64,000 bases of DNA from Plantactinospora endophytica (GCF_016862915.1 NZ_BONW01000005.1:342430-406429); one strand, 5' to 3'. Shown: positions 20,058 to 29,656, counted from the stretch's first letter. Notes: generated from the sequence alone by a model not told the origin. Translations and numbers: made by a program.

Positions 20058-22064
20058 TCAGCGGGTACGCAGCCCGTACCCGTACGGGAAGAGCGGGCGG
20101 TAGTTCCGGTCACCGACGTTGATCGGCACCTGCGCCTCGCTGGCCGGCCAGCTCACCGAGAGCTTGCCGGTGAACGGGCGCTTGCCGAACAGCACGTCGG
20201 CGACGCCGGCTCCCTCGCTGCCGGGCAGCCAGGAGGCGACCAGCGCGTCCATCTGACCGAGCTGGTCGGTGAGCACCTGCGGCCGGCCGGAGACGACGAG
20301 TACGACGCAGGTGTCGATCGCGCCGCAGACCTTGTCGACGACGGCCTTGTCGCCGGGCTGGAGGGAGAGCGACTTCTCCTCCTGCTGCGGCGTGGTGCAC
20401 CAGCCGCACTCCGGCCCGCCGACGTCACCGAACCCCTCGGTGTACGGCGTCTCGCCGACCACCACAACGGCGACGTCCGAGCCGGCGGTCGGGGCGGACC
20501 CGTCCGCGCTGAAGGTGACCTGCGCGCGCGGCGCCACCTCGCGGATGCCTTCCAGGATGGTGGTGCCGGGGATGATGTCGCCGGAGGCGCCCTGCCAGGT
20601 GATGGTCCAGCCGCCGGCCTGGTTGCCGATGTCGTCGGCGTTACGGCCGGCGACGTAGATCTTGGCATCCTTGCGCAGCGGCAGTGCCCGGTCGCTGTTC
20701 TTCAGCAGTACCTGCGACTCGGCGACCGCACGCCGGGCCAGTGCCCGGTGCTCGGGGCTGCCGACCTCGTCGACGTCGTCGGCGGAGGCGTACGGGCGCT
20801 CGAAGAGGCCGATCTCGAACTTGGCCCGGAGGATCCGGCGTACCGCGTCGTCGATCCGGGCCTGGCTGACCCGGCCGGCCCGCACCTCGGCGAGCAGCAG
20901 GTCGATGAACTGCTTGGCGTTGTTCGGCACCATGAACATGTCGATGCCGGCGTTCACCGAGGTCCGTACCTTGTACGCGGTCAGCCCGGCCACGGTCGGC
21001 TCGTTCGGGTCGGGGATCTGGTGGATGCCCTCCCAGTCGGAGACGACGAAGCCCTTGAACCGCTGCGCGCCCTTGAGTACGTCGGTGAGCAGTTCCTTGT
21101 GCGCGTGCATCTTGAGCGGGTTGCCGACGCCGTCCTCGATCCAGTCCACGCTGGAGAACGACGGCATCACGCTGTCGACGTCGTGCCGGCGCAGCGCGGT
21201 CCAGAACGGTGCGAGGTTGGTCCGGGCGAAGTCCGCCCGGCTGGTCACCGTGACGCCCTGGTCGATGACGTACCGCTGGGAGCCGGGCGGCAGGCTCTCG
21301 TTGGCGTCGGCGGCGGCCTGGTCGTACTCGGTGTCGCCGTCACCGGCGTAGTGCTTGACGGTGGCGAGCACCCCGGCGTCGCGCAGTCCGTCGACGTAGC
21401 TGGTCATCTCGCTGACCAGCGCCGGCTCCTCGCTGAACGCCTCGTAGGCCCGACCCCAGCGCTCGTCGCGGGAGACGCAGAGGCAGGGGGCGAAGTTCCA
21501 CGGTATGCCGGTGGCCTTCACCTCCTCGCCGGTGGCCTTGCCGATCTGCCGGACGAGTTCCGGGTTGCGGGTGGCGCCGAGGCCGATGTTGTGCGGAAAG
21601 ACCGTGGCACCGTAGACGTTGGAGTGCCCGTGCACGGCGTCGACGCCGTAGATGATCGGGATGCCCAGCCGGGTGCTCAACGCCTGCCGCTGGAAGTTGT
21701 TGATCATCGACACCCAGGCTTCCGGGGTGTTCGGGGTCGGGATCGAGCCGCCGCCGGAGAGCAGCGAGCCGAGGCCCCACTGGGCGACCAGCGTCGGGTC
21801 GGCGTCCACCGCCAGCCGCTCGGCCTGGGCCATCTGGCCGACCTTCTCTTCCAGGGTCATCCGGCCGAGCAGGTCGGCGACCCGTCGGTCGATCGGCAGC
21901 CTGGCGTTGCGGTAGTCGGCGTTGCCGCCGTGCCGGGCGGTGCCGGAGTCGGCGGCGGTGGTGTCCGGGGCCGCCGCCGCGCTGCCGGCGGGCAGCAGCG
22001 AGACGACCAGTAGCCCGGTGAGCAGCGTTATCAGTGGTGTTCGGGATCGCGAGTGCGGACGCAT
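20058..22064 (-). CDS. Secreted GH3 beta-glucosidase
   Basis: 668 residues: signal peptide (about 1-32, ending AAAA-PDTTAA), GH3 N-terminal TIM-barrel domain and C-terminal alpha/beta sandwich domain. The nucleophile aspartate is in GFVVSDWEGI; the HxxN-like segment KHYAGDGDTEYDQ and the LPGSEGAGVADVLFG motif are typical. It resembles exo-1,4/1,3-beta-glucosidases such as Cel3/ExoP. It should release glucose from cello- or laminari-oligosaccharides outside the cell. The ATG at 22064 has GGAGG six bases upstream. A LacI-type palindrome lies at 22159-22172. Confidence 0.9.
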   Translation of the reverse strand: MRPHSRSRTPLITLLTGLLVVSLLPAGSAAAAPDTTAADSGTARHGGNADYRNARLPIDRRVADLLGRMTLEEKVGQMAQAERLAVDADPTLVAQWGLGSLLSGGGSIPTPNTPEAWVSMINNFQRQALSTRLGIPIIYGVDAVHGHSNVYGATVFPHNIGLGATRNPELVRQIGKATGEEVKATGIPWNFAPCLCVSRDERWGRAYEAFSEEPALVSEMTSYVDGLRDAGVLATVKHYAGDGDTEYDQAAADANESLPPGSQRYVIDQGVTVTSRADFARTNLAPFWTALRRHDVDSVMPSFSSVDWIEDGVGNPLKMHAHKELLTDVLKGAQRFKGFVVSDWEGIHQIPDPNEPTVAGLTAYKVRTSVNAGIDMFMVPNNAKQFIDLLLAEVRAGRVSQARIDDAVRRILRAKFEIGLFERPYASADDVDEVGSPEHRALARRAVAESQVLLKNSDRALPLRKDAKIYVAGRNADDIGNQAGGWTITWQGASGDIIPGTTILEGIREVAPRAQVTFSADGSAPTAGSDVAVVVVGETPYTEGFGDVGGPECGWCTTPQQEEKSLSLQPGDKAVVDKVCGAIDTCVVLVVSGRPQVLTDQLGQMDALVASWLPGSEGAGVADVLFGKRPFTGKLSVSWPASEAQVPINVGDRNYRPLFPYGYGLRTR

Positions 22065-22158
22065 GTCGTGCCTCCAGAACGAGTCGGGGTGCGCGCCACG
22101 CCCGATCCTTCCGGTGACCATAAGACGACGTCAATATTGGACGGTAAAGGTTCCTTCG

Positions 22159-22172
22159 TGAGAGCGCTCTTT
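22159..22172. promoter_or_regulatory. LacI-type palindrome upstream of the GH3 gene
   Basis: A perfect 10-bp palindrome, AGAGCGCTCT (22161-22170), within TGAGAGCGCTCTTT. It agrees with the CebR consensus at only 10 of 14 positions, so another LacI-family protein may bind. It lies 95 bases before the GH3 start in the divergent region 22065-22439, which otherwise shows no gene. Confidence 0.65.
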
Positions 22173-22439
22173 CCGGTGCTTTACGCCCGAGTTTGTGTGC
22201 ACTTGAGAGGTGGCTTGCCGCCTTGCTCGATCCGATCCGGAATGGACGTTCCGAAGATGTCGGAACTCGCCCGGCACTGCTCGTCGGGACGATCGTCCGG
22301 CCCTCGTCGGCGGGCTGGCGGCTCGGCCCTACCCCGGCCGGGGGGTGGGGCTGGCTCGTGGGAGGGAGGTGCCGGGTCGGCGGGCCGGGGATCGTGAACC
22401 TCCGGGACGCCCGGACGGGCGGCCATCGAGGAGGACGGT

Positions 22440-23051
22440 ATGAAGACATCGGTGCATCGGGTCGGCGCGGCGGCGGCAGCGGTCGCCATCCTGGTGAGCG
22501 GATCGGCGGCCTCGGCCGCGCCCGTCGACCGCGCCGGACCGGCGGCCCGGGTGACGGGCTCGGCGGACGTGCGGTTGACGTACTGGCCCGACCGTGACGT
22601 GCGGACGTTCACCTTCGACGCGGTCAGCCGACCGTACAGCCGGCCGATGCCGGGAGCGCCGGACGGGCTGCCCACCGACGCGACCGGCACCGTACGGATC
22701 GCGCACCAGGTGGCCGGGGAAGGCGTCACGGTGCGGTTCGCCGCGACGGTCGACTGCCTGGCGACCGGACCCGGCGTGGCGACCCTGACGGCGGTGGTCA
22801 CCGAGGCGGACGCCCCGGTGGAGGAATGGGTCGGCAAGCGGCTCGGGTTCAGCGTGTACGACGCGGGCCGGCACGGTACCGACCGGATGGGCTTCTCCTG
22901 GTCGGTGGTGAACGCCGAGCAGGACGAGAGTGGCGAGTGGGGCGAGGCCGGCGTGGGCACCTGCATGGGCCCCGGCCCGTTCGCTCCGGTCACCCGGGGC
23001 GACTACACCGTCCGGCACCAGGACCTCACGGTCCCGCCGGCCGGGAACTGA
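22440..23051 (+). CDS. Secreted protein of unknown function
   Basis: 203 residues with a clear signal peptide (MKTSVHRVGAAAAAVAIL...SAASA, cleavage near residue 27). The rest is predicted beta-rich, with GSADVRLTYWPDRDVRTFTFDA and a VRIAHQVAGEGVTVRFAATVDCL segment. It resembles actinobacterial secreted proteins often annotated as repetin-like, without known function. Two cysteines may form a disulfide. The start has GGAGGA upstream. It lies 34 bases before the next gene, so the two may be cotranscribed. Confidence 0.65.
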   Translation: MKTSVHRVGAAAAAVAILVSGSAASAAPVDRAGPAARVTGSADVRLTYWPDRDVRTFTFDAVSRPYSRPMPGAPDGLPTDATGTVRIAHQVAGEGVTVRFAATVDCLATGPGVATLTAVVTEADAPVEEWVGKRLGFSVYDAGRHGTDRMGFSWSVVNAEQDESGEWGEAGVGTCMGPGPFAPVTRGDYTVRHQDLTVPPAGN

Positions 23052-23085
23052 CGCTGCTCTGGCCGGCGGCGGCTACCATCGGCCG

Positions 23086-23511
23086 GTGATCTTCCCGGCC
23101 CGGTACGTCCGGCTTGTGGCCTTCGGGGCGGCGGTCGTCTTCCTGGCCGCCGCCCTGCTCCTCCGGGCCCTGGCCGACGGTGCCCTGGAACAGCACTCGG
23201 GCACGCTGCTCTACGGCTCGATGGTCCACGCCGGAGTGCTGTTCCTGTGGCCACGGACCGCGCCGGTCACGGCCGGTGCCGTCGCGGTCGGCTTCTGCTG
23301 GCTGGTCGAGATCGCACAACTGACCGGCGTACCCGCCGAACTCTCGGCCCGTAGCCTGCTGGCCCGGCTGGTCCTGGGCGTGCAGTTCGACCCGACGGAC
23401 CTCGCCTGGTATCCGGTCGGCATCGTGCCGCTGGTCGCCCTGCACCGGCTGCTCTGCGCCCGGGCACAGGCCCGCAGCCGGGCGACCGGCGCCCCGCCGC
23501 ACCCGGCCTGA
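23086..23511 (+). CDS. DUF2809 family membrane protein
   Basis: 141 residues with four predicted membrane spans and the pattern of the DUF2809 family (YGSMVHAGVLFLWP, then GFCWLVEIAQLTGVP, then FDPTDLAWYPVGI). The function is not known. GTG start at 23086, placed by the first membrane span. Confidence 0.75.
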   Translation: MIFPARYVRLVAFGAAVVFLAAALLLRALADGALEQHSGTLLYGSMVHAGVLFLWPRTAPVTAGAVAVGFCWLVEIAQLTGVPAELSARSLLARLVLGVQFDPTDLAWYPVGIVPLVALHRLLCARAQARSRATGAPPHPA

Positions 23512-23704
23512 CCGCCGGCCGTCCTGGCACCGGACCCGGAATCGAACGCCTCGCCGGCTGTCCCGGCCGGACCCGGGTCGAATACCCCGCCGCTTTCCTG
23601 CCCGGACCCGGGTCGACTACCCCGCCGGCCTTCCTGCCCGGACCCGGGGGCGGGCGCCTCGCCGGCTGTCCCGGCCGGACCTGGGTCGAGCGCCCTGCCG
23701 GCCG
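23512..23704. repeat. Tandem ~36-bp repeats directly after the DUF2809 stop
   Basis: Five contiguous units of 35-37 bp, each with a core like CCGGACCCGGGTCGA. The array begins at the base after the TGA of the DUF2809 gene. There are no spacers, so it is not a CRISPR array. Confidence 0.85.
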
Positions 23705-23755
23705 ATCGCGTCGCACTAAGGGGACGGTGTTCCGTCGCACTTAGTGGATCGGCGG

Positions 23756-23784
23756 TTGACACCGCGTCGATGCTCGATCAAGAT
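23756..23784 (+). promoter_or_regulatory. Candidate promoter for the carboxypeptidase gene
   Basis: TTGACA (23756-23761), a 17-base spacer and CAAGAT (23779-23784). The two GTCGCACT copies just upstream (one continuing into CACTTAGTG) could be regulator sites. The leader to the start codon is about 200 bases. Confidence 0.5.
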
Positions 23785-23993
23785 CTACTTTGTGCGAAGC
23801 GCCTTTCTGACCAAGCGGGGTCACATCGACCTCCTGCGCGTCGCCAGCGCCGCCTGTCGACCGTCCCTCTGACGCCGGGCTCCAGTTCCGTTCCGCCCTG
23901 CCGGCGACGTTTCCCGACCCGTGGGTCTCCGGCCCTGCGGTGGCGTACGCCCGCGCGGCAATTCCTCCTCTCCCGACAGGAGTACCCTTCTTC

Positions 23994-26450
23994 ATGCTCA
24001 GACGTCCCTATCCCCGGCTCGCCGCCGTGGCGGTCGCCGCCGCGCTGCTCGGCACGGCGGTCTGGACCGGACCGGCGGTGGCGTCCGCGCTGCCGGCCGT
24101 ACCGCCGCGCGCCGTCGACCTGCACGACATCTCGGGCTACCCCCGGCAGAACGTGCTGCCGGTCTGGCCGGACAACCCGAACGACGCCTCGATCCCGATC
24201 GGCGTCACGCCGTACGACGAGATCGCGCCGAAGCTGAACGCGTTGCAGAAGGCCAGCGACCGGGTCTCCGCCCGGGTGGCCGGGAAGTCCTCCGGCGGTC
24301 ACGACCTCTACGCGGTGACGGTCACCGCACCGGAGAGCCGCGCCGAGGCGCGGCAGCAGGAGGAGTGGAAGCGCCTGATCGAGGAGGAGCCGGTCAAGGC
24401 CCGCACCGACCGCCGCCTGCTCCGCGACTACAAGACCCCGCTCTTCGTGAACGCCAACATCCACGGCAACGAGTGGGAGGGCACCGACGCCGCGCTGCGG
24501 GTCATCGAGGAGTACGCCACCAGCACCGACCCGGCGATCGCCACCCTGCTGAAGCGCAACCGGCTGGTCTTCAACATCACCTCGAACCCCGATGGCCGGA
24601 TCGCCGGCACCCGGCAGAACGCCAACGGCTACGACCTCAACCGCGACCTGACGATCGTGTCGCAGCCGGAGACCAACCTGATCCGCGAACTGATCGTGGA
24701 CAGCAAGCCGATCATCACGCTCGACCTGCACGGGTACGTCAACCCGACGCTGCTGCACCCCAGCACCCCACCGCACAACGTCAACAACGAGTACGACCTC
24801 TACATCAAGCACGGTCTGCCGAACGCGCTGGCGATCGAGGAGGGGCTGCGCGCCCTCGGCTACCCGGAGACCCAACGCGCCCGGATCCCGTTCCGGGACG
24901 ACGAGCCGGGCGTCTGGGACGACTTCCCGCCGATCTACGTACCGTCGTTCGCGATGTTGCAGAGCAGCATCCCGTACACCATCGAGGCGCCGCTGAACCC
25001 GCGCGGCAACCTCACCCCCGAGGAGAAGGTCCGCCGCTCCGGCATCAACACCGACGTGCACGAGGTGGCGATCAAGACCTCGCTGACGTACATCCAGGAA
25101 CACCGTGACCAGGTGATCCACGACCAGGCCGAGGTCTACCGCCGGGGCTGGGCCGGTGAGCCGCTGCGCCAGCTCCCGGACGGGTACGTGCCGGGCTGGG
25201 GTCCGGAGGACGACTACCGCACCACCTTCCCCCGGGCGTACGTCATCCCGACCGGCCCCGGCCAGCACTCCGAGCCCGCCGCCGCCCGCCTGGTCGACCT
25301 GCTGATCGGCAGCGGCGGTCGGGTCTGGCAGGCGAAGAAGGACTTCCGGGCGAACGGCAGGTCCTACCGGGCCGGCTCGTACGTGGTCGACCTGCACCAG
25401 CCCAAGCGTGGCCTGGTCAACTCGCTGCTCGAACCCGGCATCGACCTCACCGGGCGGGTGGACGACCTCTACGCCGGCCCGGCCGCCTGGAGCCAGGGGC
25501 TGACCTGGGGCGCCACCGTCGACACGCTGTGGGACCGGCTCCCCGACGTACGCCTGGAGCGGACCTACGACGGCCGGGCCGAGGGCGACCTGCCGGCCGG
25601 CAACGGCGACCTGCGACTGGACATCCAGGACGGTGCCGACCTGCTCGCGGTCAACTCGCTGCTGGACAAGGGCGTCAAGGTCTACCGGCTGACCGACGGT
25701 TCGGTCGTGCTGCCCGGCACTCCGGGCAACCGCCGGCTGGCCCGGGACGAGGCGCGGGAACACGCGGTCACCTTCACCCGCGCTCCGGCCCGCTGGCAGG
25801 GCACCCTGCTCGACGAAGTGGTCGTCGGCTACCTCGGTACCGTCGAGGAGCGGGACACCCTGCGGGAGATCGGCTTCGAGGCCCGTACGCTCACCGCGAC
25901 GACCCTGGCCAGCACGCTGACCGCCGACGTCGACGTGGTGCTGGTGGCGAGCAACGTCAACCTGACGACCCTGACTGCGGAGAACCGTGCCGCGCTGGAC
26001 GCGTTCCTCGCCCGGGGCGGCGGAGTGGTCGGGCTCGGCACCGCCGGGGCGGGCTTCGGCAACGCCACCGGACTGTTGACTGTCACCGCGACCGCCGGGG
26101 CGAGCCTGGCCAGCGGGGTCGCCAACATCGTCAACCGGGGCGGCCCGGTGACCGCCGGCGCCACCCCGTACGCGTTCATCAACGAGCCGGTCTGGTTCAC
26201 CAACCTCGGCGCCGGGATCACGGTGGAGCAGTCGTACGCCGCCGATCCGCTGCTCTCCGGTTGGTGGGCGGCGAACGCGGCCGGCACCACCGGCCAGGCG
26301 GCGGCAGCCGGCCAGGCCAGCGTCGTCCGGGCGGTCAGCCCGGCCGGCAACGGTGTGGTGCTGTTCGGCACCGACCCGACGTTCCGGCTGCACCCGAAGG
26401 GCCTGCACCCGCAGTTGGGTCGGGCACTGCTCTGGGCGGCGCGACGCTGA
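23994..26450 (+). CDS. Secreted M14 family zinc carboxypeptidase
   Basis: 818 residues: signal peptide (1-27), M14 peptidase domain (about 40-370) and a long C-terminal region. The zinc ligands are visible in NIHGNEWEGTD (HxxE) and LDLHGYVNP; substrate-binding NPDGRIAGTR and GYDLNRD are present. The C-terminal 430 residues contain no domain recognised here, although the last part resembles a glutamine amidotransferase-like fold. It should trim peptides outside the cell. The ATG at 23994 is followed by a basic-hydrophobic signal; AGGAG lies 11 bases upstream, a long spacing. Confidence 0.87.
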   Translation: MLRRPYPRLAAVAVAAALLGTAVWTGPAVASALPAVPPRAVDLHDISGYPRQNVLPVWPDNPNDASIPIGVTPYDEIAPKLNALQKASDRVSARVAGKSSGGHDLYAVTVTAPESRAEARQQEEWKRLIEEEPVKARTDRRLLRDYKTPLFVNANIHGNEWEGTDAALRVIEEYATSTDPAIATLLKRNRLVFNITSNPDGRIAGTRQNANGYDLNRDLTIVSQPETNLIRELIVDSKPIITLDLHGYVNPTLLHPSTPPHNVNNEYDLYIKHGLPNALAIEEGLRALGYPETQRARIPFRDDEPGVWDDFPPIYVPSFAMLQSSIPYTIEAPLNPRGNLTPEEKVRRSGINTDVHEVAIKTSLTYIQEHRDQVIHDQAEVYRRGWAGEPLRQLPDGYVPGWGPEDDYRTTFPRAYVIPTGPGQHSEPAAARLVDLLIGSGGRVWQAKKDFRANGRSYRAGSYVVDLHQPKRGLVNSLLEPGIDLTGRVDDLYAGPAAWSQGLTWGATVDTLWDRLPDVRLERTYDGRAEGDLPAGNGDLRLDIQDGADLLAVNSLLDKGVKVYRLTDGSVVLPGTPGNRRLARDEAREHAVTFTRAPARWQGTLLDEVVVGYLGTVEERDTLREIGFEARTLTATTLASTLTADVDVVLVASNVNLTTLTAENRAALDAFLARGGGVVGLGTAGAGFGNATGLLTVTATAGASLASGVANIVNRGGPVTAGATPYAFINEPVWFTNLGAGITVEQSYAADPLLSGWWAANAAGTTGQAAAAGQASVVRAVSPAGNGVVLFGTDPTFRLHPKGLHPQLGRALLWAARR

Positions 26451-26676
26451 CCCGAGCCGTGCTCGGATCGACGAACAGATCGACCGCGCCGGGGTAGGCC
26501 GACGGAGGGACTGACCGGGCCGGCTCGACGGGGTGACGGTGGGGCTCGGGTGCGTGACCGCACCCGGGCCCCGTCCGCGTCCTCGGGGCGGAACGCGCCG
26601 GACCCGGTCGGCACCGGCGGGTCTGCCCCGCAGCTTCGCAGACCCGCCGGCCCCGGCCGGAGCCGGCAACGCCGTC

Positions 26677-26776
26677 CCGCCGTCCGACGTCCCGACGTCC
26701 CGCCGTCCGACGTCTCGCCGTCCGACGTCGTACCCTCGGCAAGGGCGGTCGTAGCCTCGGCAAGGGCGGTGGACTC
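26677..26776. repeat. 14-15 bp and 21-bp tandem repeats
   Basis: Three to four copies of C[CT]CGCCGTCCGACGT (26677-26728), then two 21-bp copies with CCTCGGCAAGGGCGGT (about 26734-26775). They lie in the 335-base gap between the carboxypeptidase and a small hypothetical gene. Nothing else is seen there. Confidence 0.7.
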
Positions 26777-26785
26777 CTCCGGCAA

Positions 26786-27253
26786 GTGAAGCGGACCGGG
26801 GCGCCGCCGGGACGGAAGCCGCGCCGCCGTGGCACGAAATCGGGAAAGGACGGCCGGGGCGTGAGGTCGAGACTGCGTCGGCTGTACGCCCACGACCGGC
26901 AGTTCACCTGGACGGCGAAGATCACTCAGGTACGGACCGGGCAGGGCCTGCGTCGATGCATCCGGGTACGCGTCTGGGGTGCCGGCAAGAACAGCCGCGC
27001 CCTCCAGGTGGACCTGCTCTCCACGGCGCTCCGCTCGGCCTGGGGCGACCCTGCGGTGACCGACGGCGCATACCCCGAGCCGAAGCACGTCCGGGCGGTG
27101 CTCGACCACGCCCTCGCGCACGGCTGGCAGCCGGACGAGGTCGGCGGCACCTTCCTGCTGACCGGCGCCGGACACGCCGAGGCGCTGCCGCTGCTCGGGT
27201 TCGTCGTCACCGACCTGCTGCTGCTCGCCGAGCGGGACACCTCCGGCGGATAA
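26786..27253 (+). CDS. Hypothetical protein
   Basis: 155 residues. A basic N-terminus (RKPRRRGTKSGKDGRG) leads into a folded part, VRSRLRRLYAHDRQFTW onward, with alternating strands and a hydrophobic C-terminus. I do not recognise the family. A GTG at 26861 inside the gene, with AAGGA upstream, is an equally good start and would give 130 residues without the basic segment. It ends 61 bases before the sigma factor gene, in the same direction. Confidence 0.6.
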   Translation: MKRTGAPPGRKPRRRGTKSGKDGRGVRSRLRRLYAHDRQFTWTAKITQVRTGQGLRRCIRVRVWGAGKNSRALQVDLLSTALRSAWGDPAVTDGAYPEPKHVRAVLDHALAHGWQPDEVGGTFLLTGAGHAEALPLLGFVVTDLLLLAERDTSGG

Positions 27254-27314
27254 CCGACCCGGCACACCCACCCGAACGGGCCGTACCGAGCGTGGTGATG
27301 GTCAGGAGGTGCGT

Positions 27315-28067
27315 GTGGATCCAGAGGAGTCGTTCCGGGAGTACGTCTCGGGTCGAGTCGCGGTGCTGTCCCGCGCCGCGTACCTGCTGACCGGCGACCG
27401 GCACCTGGCCGAGGATCTGGTGCAGGTCACCCTGATCCGGGTTGCCCGGCGGTGGGAGCGGCTGGTCTCCCGGGGCGACCCGGACGCGTACGTCCGGCGG
27501 ACCCTCTACACCCAGCACGTCTCGATGTGGCGGCGCCGGTGGCGGGGGATCGAGTTGTACGCCGAACCGCCCGAGGTGTCAGCTCCGGACAGTACCGACG
27601 GGCTGGCCAGGGCACTGGTGGTGCGGGCCGCGCTGCGCCGCCTCGCGCCGAGGCAGCGTGCCGTGCTGGTGCTGCGGTACTTCGAGGACCTGACCGAGGC
27701 GGAGGCCGCCGACGCGCTCGGCTGCTCGATATCGACGGTCAAGAGCCAGACCCGGGACGCGCTGGCCCGGCTGCGGACGTTGGCTCCCGAACTGGCCGAC
27801 CTGATCGGCTCCGGCGGCGACGACGGGCCGGGGCCGGCCGCCCGGGTGTCCGGTGCCCGGGACACCGCTGCCGGAACCCGCCCGACGCCGGCCGTGAACC
27901 TGTCGGCCGTGGACAGGGCAGCCGCGGACATGGCGGCCCCGAACCGGTCGGCTGTGGACACGTCGGGCGTGGAGTTGTCGACCGTGGAGTTGTCGACCGT
28001 GGAGTTGTCGATCGTGGACGTGGCGGCGGCGGACGGGTCGTCCCAGGACGGGGAGGCGAGAGGATGA
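27315..28067 (+). CDS. SigE-family RNA polymerase sigma factor
   Basis: 250 residues. Region 2 (about 5-75) has LSRAAYLLTGDRHLAEDLVQVTLIRV; region 4 (about 95-150) has LAPRQRAVLVLRYFEDLTEAEA and GCSISTVKSQT. This is the actinobacterial SigE (ECF-like, SigE family) pattern. A C-terminal extension of about 90 residues is repetitive, with three identical or near-identical copies of VELST encoded by a 15-bp repeat. The GTG at 27315 is chosen because AGGAGG lies five bases upstream. Its stop overlaps the next start by ATGA, so it is coupled to the membrane propeller gene, which may act as its anti-sigma factor. Confidence 0.88.
   Translation: MDPEESFREYVSGRVAVLSRAAYLLTGDRHLAEDLVQVTLIRVARRWERLVSRGDPDAYVRRTLYTQHVSMWRRRWRGIELYAEPPEVSAPDSTDGLARALVVRAALRRLAPRQRAVLVLRYFEDLTEAEAADALGCSISTVKSQTRDALARLRTLAPELADLIGSGGDDGPGPAARVSGARDTAAGTRPTPAVNLSAVDRAAADMAAPNRSAVDTSGVELSTVELSTVELSIVDVAAADGSSQDGEARG
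27969..28013 (+). repeat. 15-bp repeats in the sigma factor C-terminus
   Basis: Three tandem copies of GTGGAGTTGTCGACC (the third with one change) encode VELST-VELST-VELSI. They lie in the C-terminal extension after sigma region 4. Confidence 0.9.
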
Positions 28068-29512
28068 GCGGTGGACTGCGGACGGTACTGACCGAACTCG
28101 CCGACCAGATGCCGCCGGCATCCCCCGGGAACGTGTGGCAGGCCGGGCGGCGGATGCGTCGGCGCGACCGGCTCCGGCTGGTCACCCGGCTGGCCGTGGC
28201 GCTGGTGGTGCTGGCCTGCCTGGTACCCCCGGTGCTGCACTACCGGCCGCTGGCCGAGCCGGCCGGCGGTGCGGCGGCGGTGCCGGGGCGGGTGTGGACC
28301 CCGTGGATGTGGCAGGGCACGGTGGCACAGGATCCGACCGGTCCGGCGGCGCTGCTGTTCAGTGGCGACGGGCTCGGCCTGCGCGGCACCGACCTCGTCG
28401 ACCACGAGGGCAAGGTGGCGGTGGTCGGGCGGGACGGGTCGTACCGGATGCTGCTCTACGGCGGGGCGGAGACCGTCGCGGGGGAGGAGGTGCAGGTCTC
28501 CCCGGACGGCCGGTACGTAGTGCAGGGCCATCTCGCCGGGGCCGAGCAGGGCTGGCTGGTCCTCACCGACCTGGTCGACGGGCGCAGCCGTACGCTCGCC
28601 GGTCCGGACGGCCGGGCCTGCTGCGGCGTACCGGTGGCCTGGGCGCCCGACGGCGCGGCGGTGCTCGCGATGGACATGCCGGAGATGCCGGTCGGCTTCG
28701 ACCCGATGACCGGGATGGGAATCCTGCCCACCCGGTTGGTGCTGCACGACCTGACCACCGGGCAGAGTCGGGTACTCGTCGACGAACTGGGCGACCACGA
28801 GAAGTTGCGTACCGCGTCACTGGCCGCCTTCTCGCCGGACGGCCGCTGGATCGCGGTCAGCCAGGGCAGCCGGGTGAGTCTGCTCGGCCGGACCGGCGGG
28901 GTGGCCTGGACCCGGGACCTGGGCCCCGGACGCCATCTGGCCGGGCCGGGTGCGTTCACTCCGGACGGCCGGCAGATCGCCACGCTGACCCTGCACGGCT
29001 GCCGGGACGAGTGCGACACCGCCGCCCTGGCCGCCCGGAGCTGGCAGTTCGGCTATCTCGACGCCGCCACCGGCACGGACGGCACCGGACCGGGATTCGG
29101 GCCGGTCACCGCGATGGCGGTCCGGGTGCTCGGCTGGCGGCTCGGCACCGACCCGGTCGCGTTGACCTACCGGCCGGAGGACGGCGTTCGGAAGAGCCCG
29201 GAGCAGAGCTTCGACGACACCGGATGGTGGGAGGTCGGCGACGCCACCCTGGTCGCCCTGCGTCCCGGCGGCGGGGCGGAGGTGCTGGTCGACTCGCCGG
29301 GCGAGGTGCTGGCCATGGACGTACCGCGTGACCTGCTCGAATCCGGTCGGTTCGGTGGCCCGGCCCGGCCACCGGCACCGTTCCCGGCCCGGCCGCTCGT
29401 CCTCGTCGCGGTGGTCCCGCTCGGCCTGCTGCTGATCGCCGTCGGCGTCCCGGTGGCCGTCGCGGTCGTACGTCGACGGCGGCACCGGATCGACGACCTT
29501 CGGCACATGTGA
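28064..29512 (+). CDS. Membrane-anchored WD40-like propeller protein, sigma-linked
   Basis: 482 residues. A short cytoplasmic part (1-40, with RRRDRLR before the membrane) leads to a membrane span (VTRLAVALVVLACLVPPVL), a beta-propeller region with repeated SPDGR/TPDGR motifs (about 145-420), and a second membrane span near the C-terminus (LVLVAVVPLGLLLIAVGVPV). It overlaps the sigma gene by ATGA. The layout of a short cytoplasmic head, span and outer domain fits an anti-sigma or sensing partner, but no zinc-binding anti-sigma motif is seen, so this is inferred from context. Confidence 0.72.
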   Translation: MSGGLRTVLTELADQMPPASPGNVWQAGRRMRRRDRLRLVTRLAVALVVLACLVPPVLHYRPLAEPAGGAAAVPGRVWTPWMWQGTVAQDPTGPAALLFSGDGLGLRGTDLVDHEGKVAVVGRDGSYRMLLYGGAETVAGEEVQVSPDGRYVVQGHLAGAEQGWLVLTDLVDGRSRTLAGPDGRACCGVPVAWAPDGAAVLAMDMPEMPVGFDPMTGMGILPTRLVLHDLTTGQSRVLVDELGDHEKLRTASLAAFSPDGRWIAVSQGSRVSLLGRTGGVAWTRDLGPGRHLAGPGAFTPDGRQIATLTLHGCRDECDTAALAARSWQFGYLDAATGTDGTGPGFGPVTAMAVRVLGWRLGTDPVALTYRPEDGVRKSPEQSFDDTGWWEVGDATLVALRPGGGAEVLVDSPGEVLAMDVPRDLLESGRFGGPARPPAPFPARPLVLVAVVPLGLLLIAVGVPVAVAVVRRRRHRIDDLRHM

Positions 29513-29656
29513 TCGGCGACGACCGATTCGTTCCGGGGCCGTGCATGGCGCGGATCACAGTTGCCGTCGAACCGCTTCGCGGGCTTGCCGTCGCGTGCGA
29601 GCATCGACGGGAGTTCACGTGGCCGCAGGGGGGCGACCACGGCCGGGGACCGGGCA

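Noticed and set aside
22159..22172. A fourth CebR operator
   Set aside because: Only 10 of 14 positions agree; flanks differ in the same way on both sides, so listed as a separate LacI-type site.
23512..23704. Possible CRISPR array
   Set aside because: Units are contiguous with no unique spacers, repeats are imperfect and no cas gene is near.
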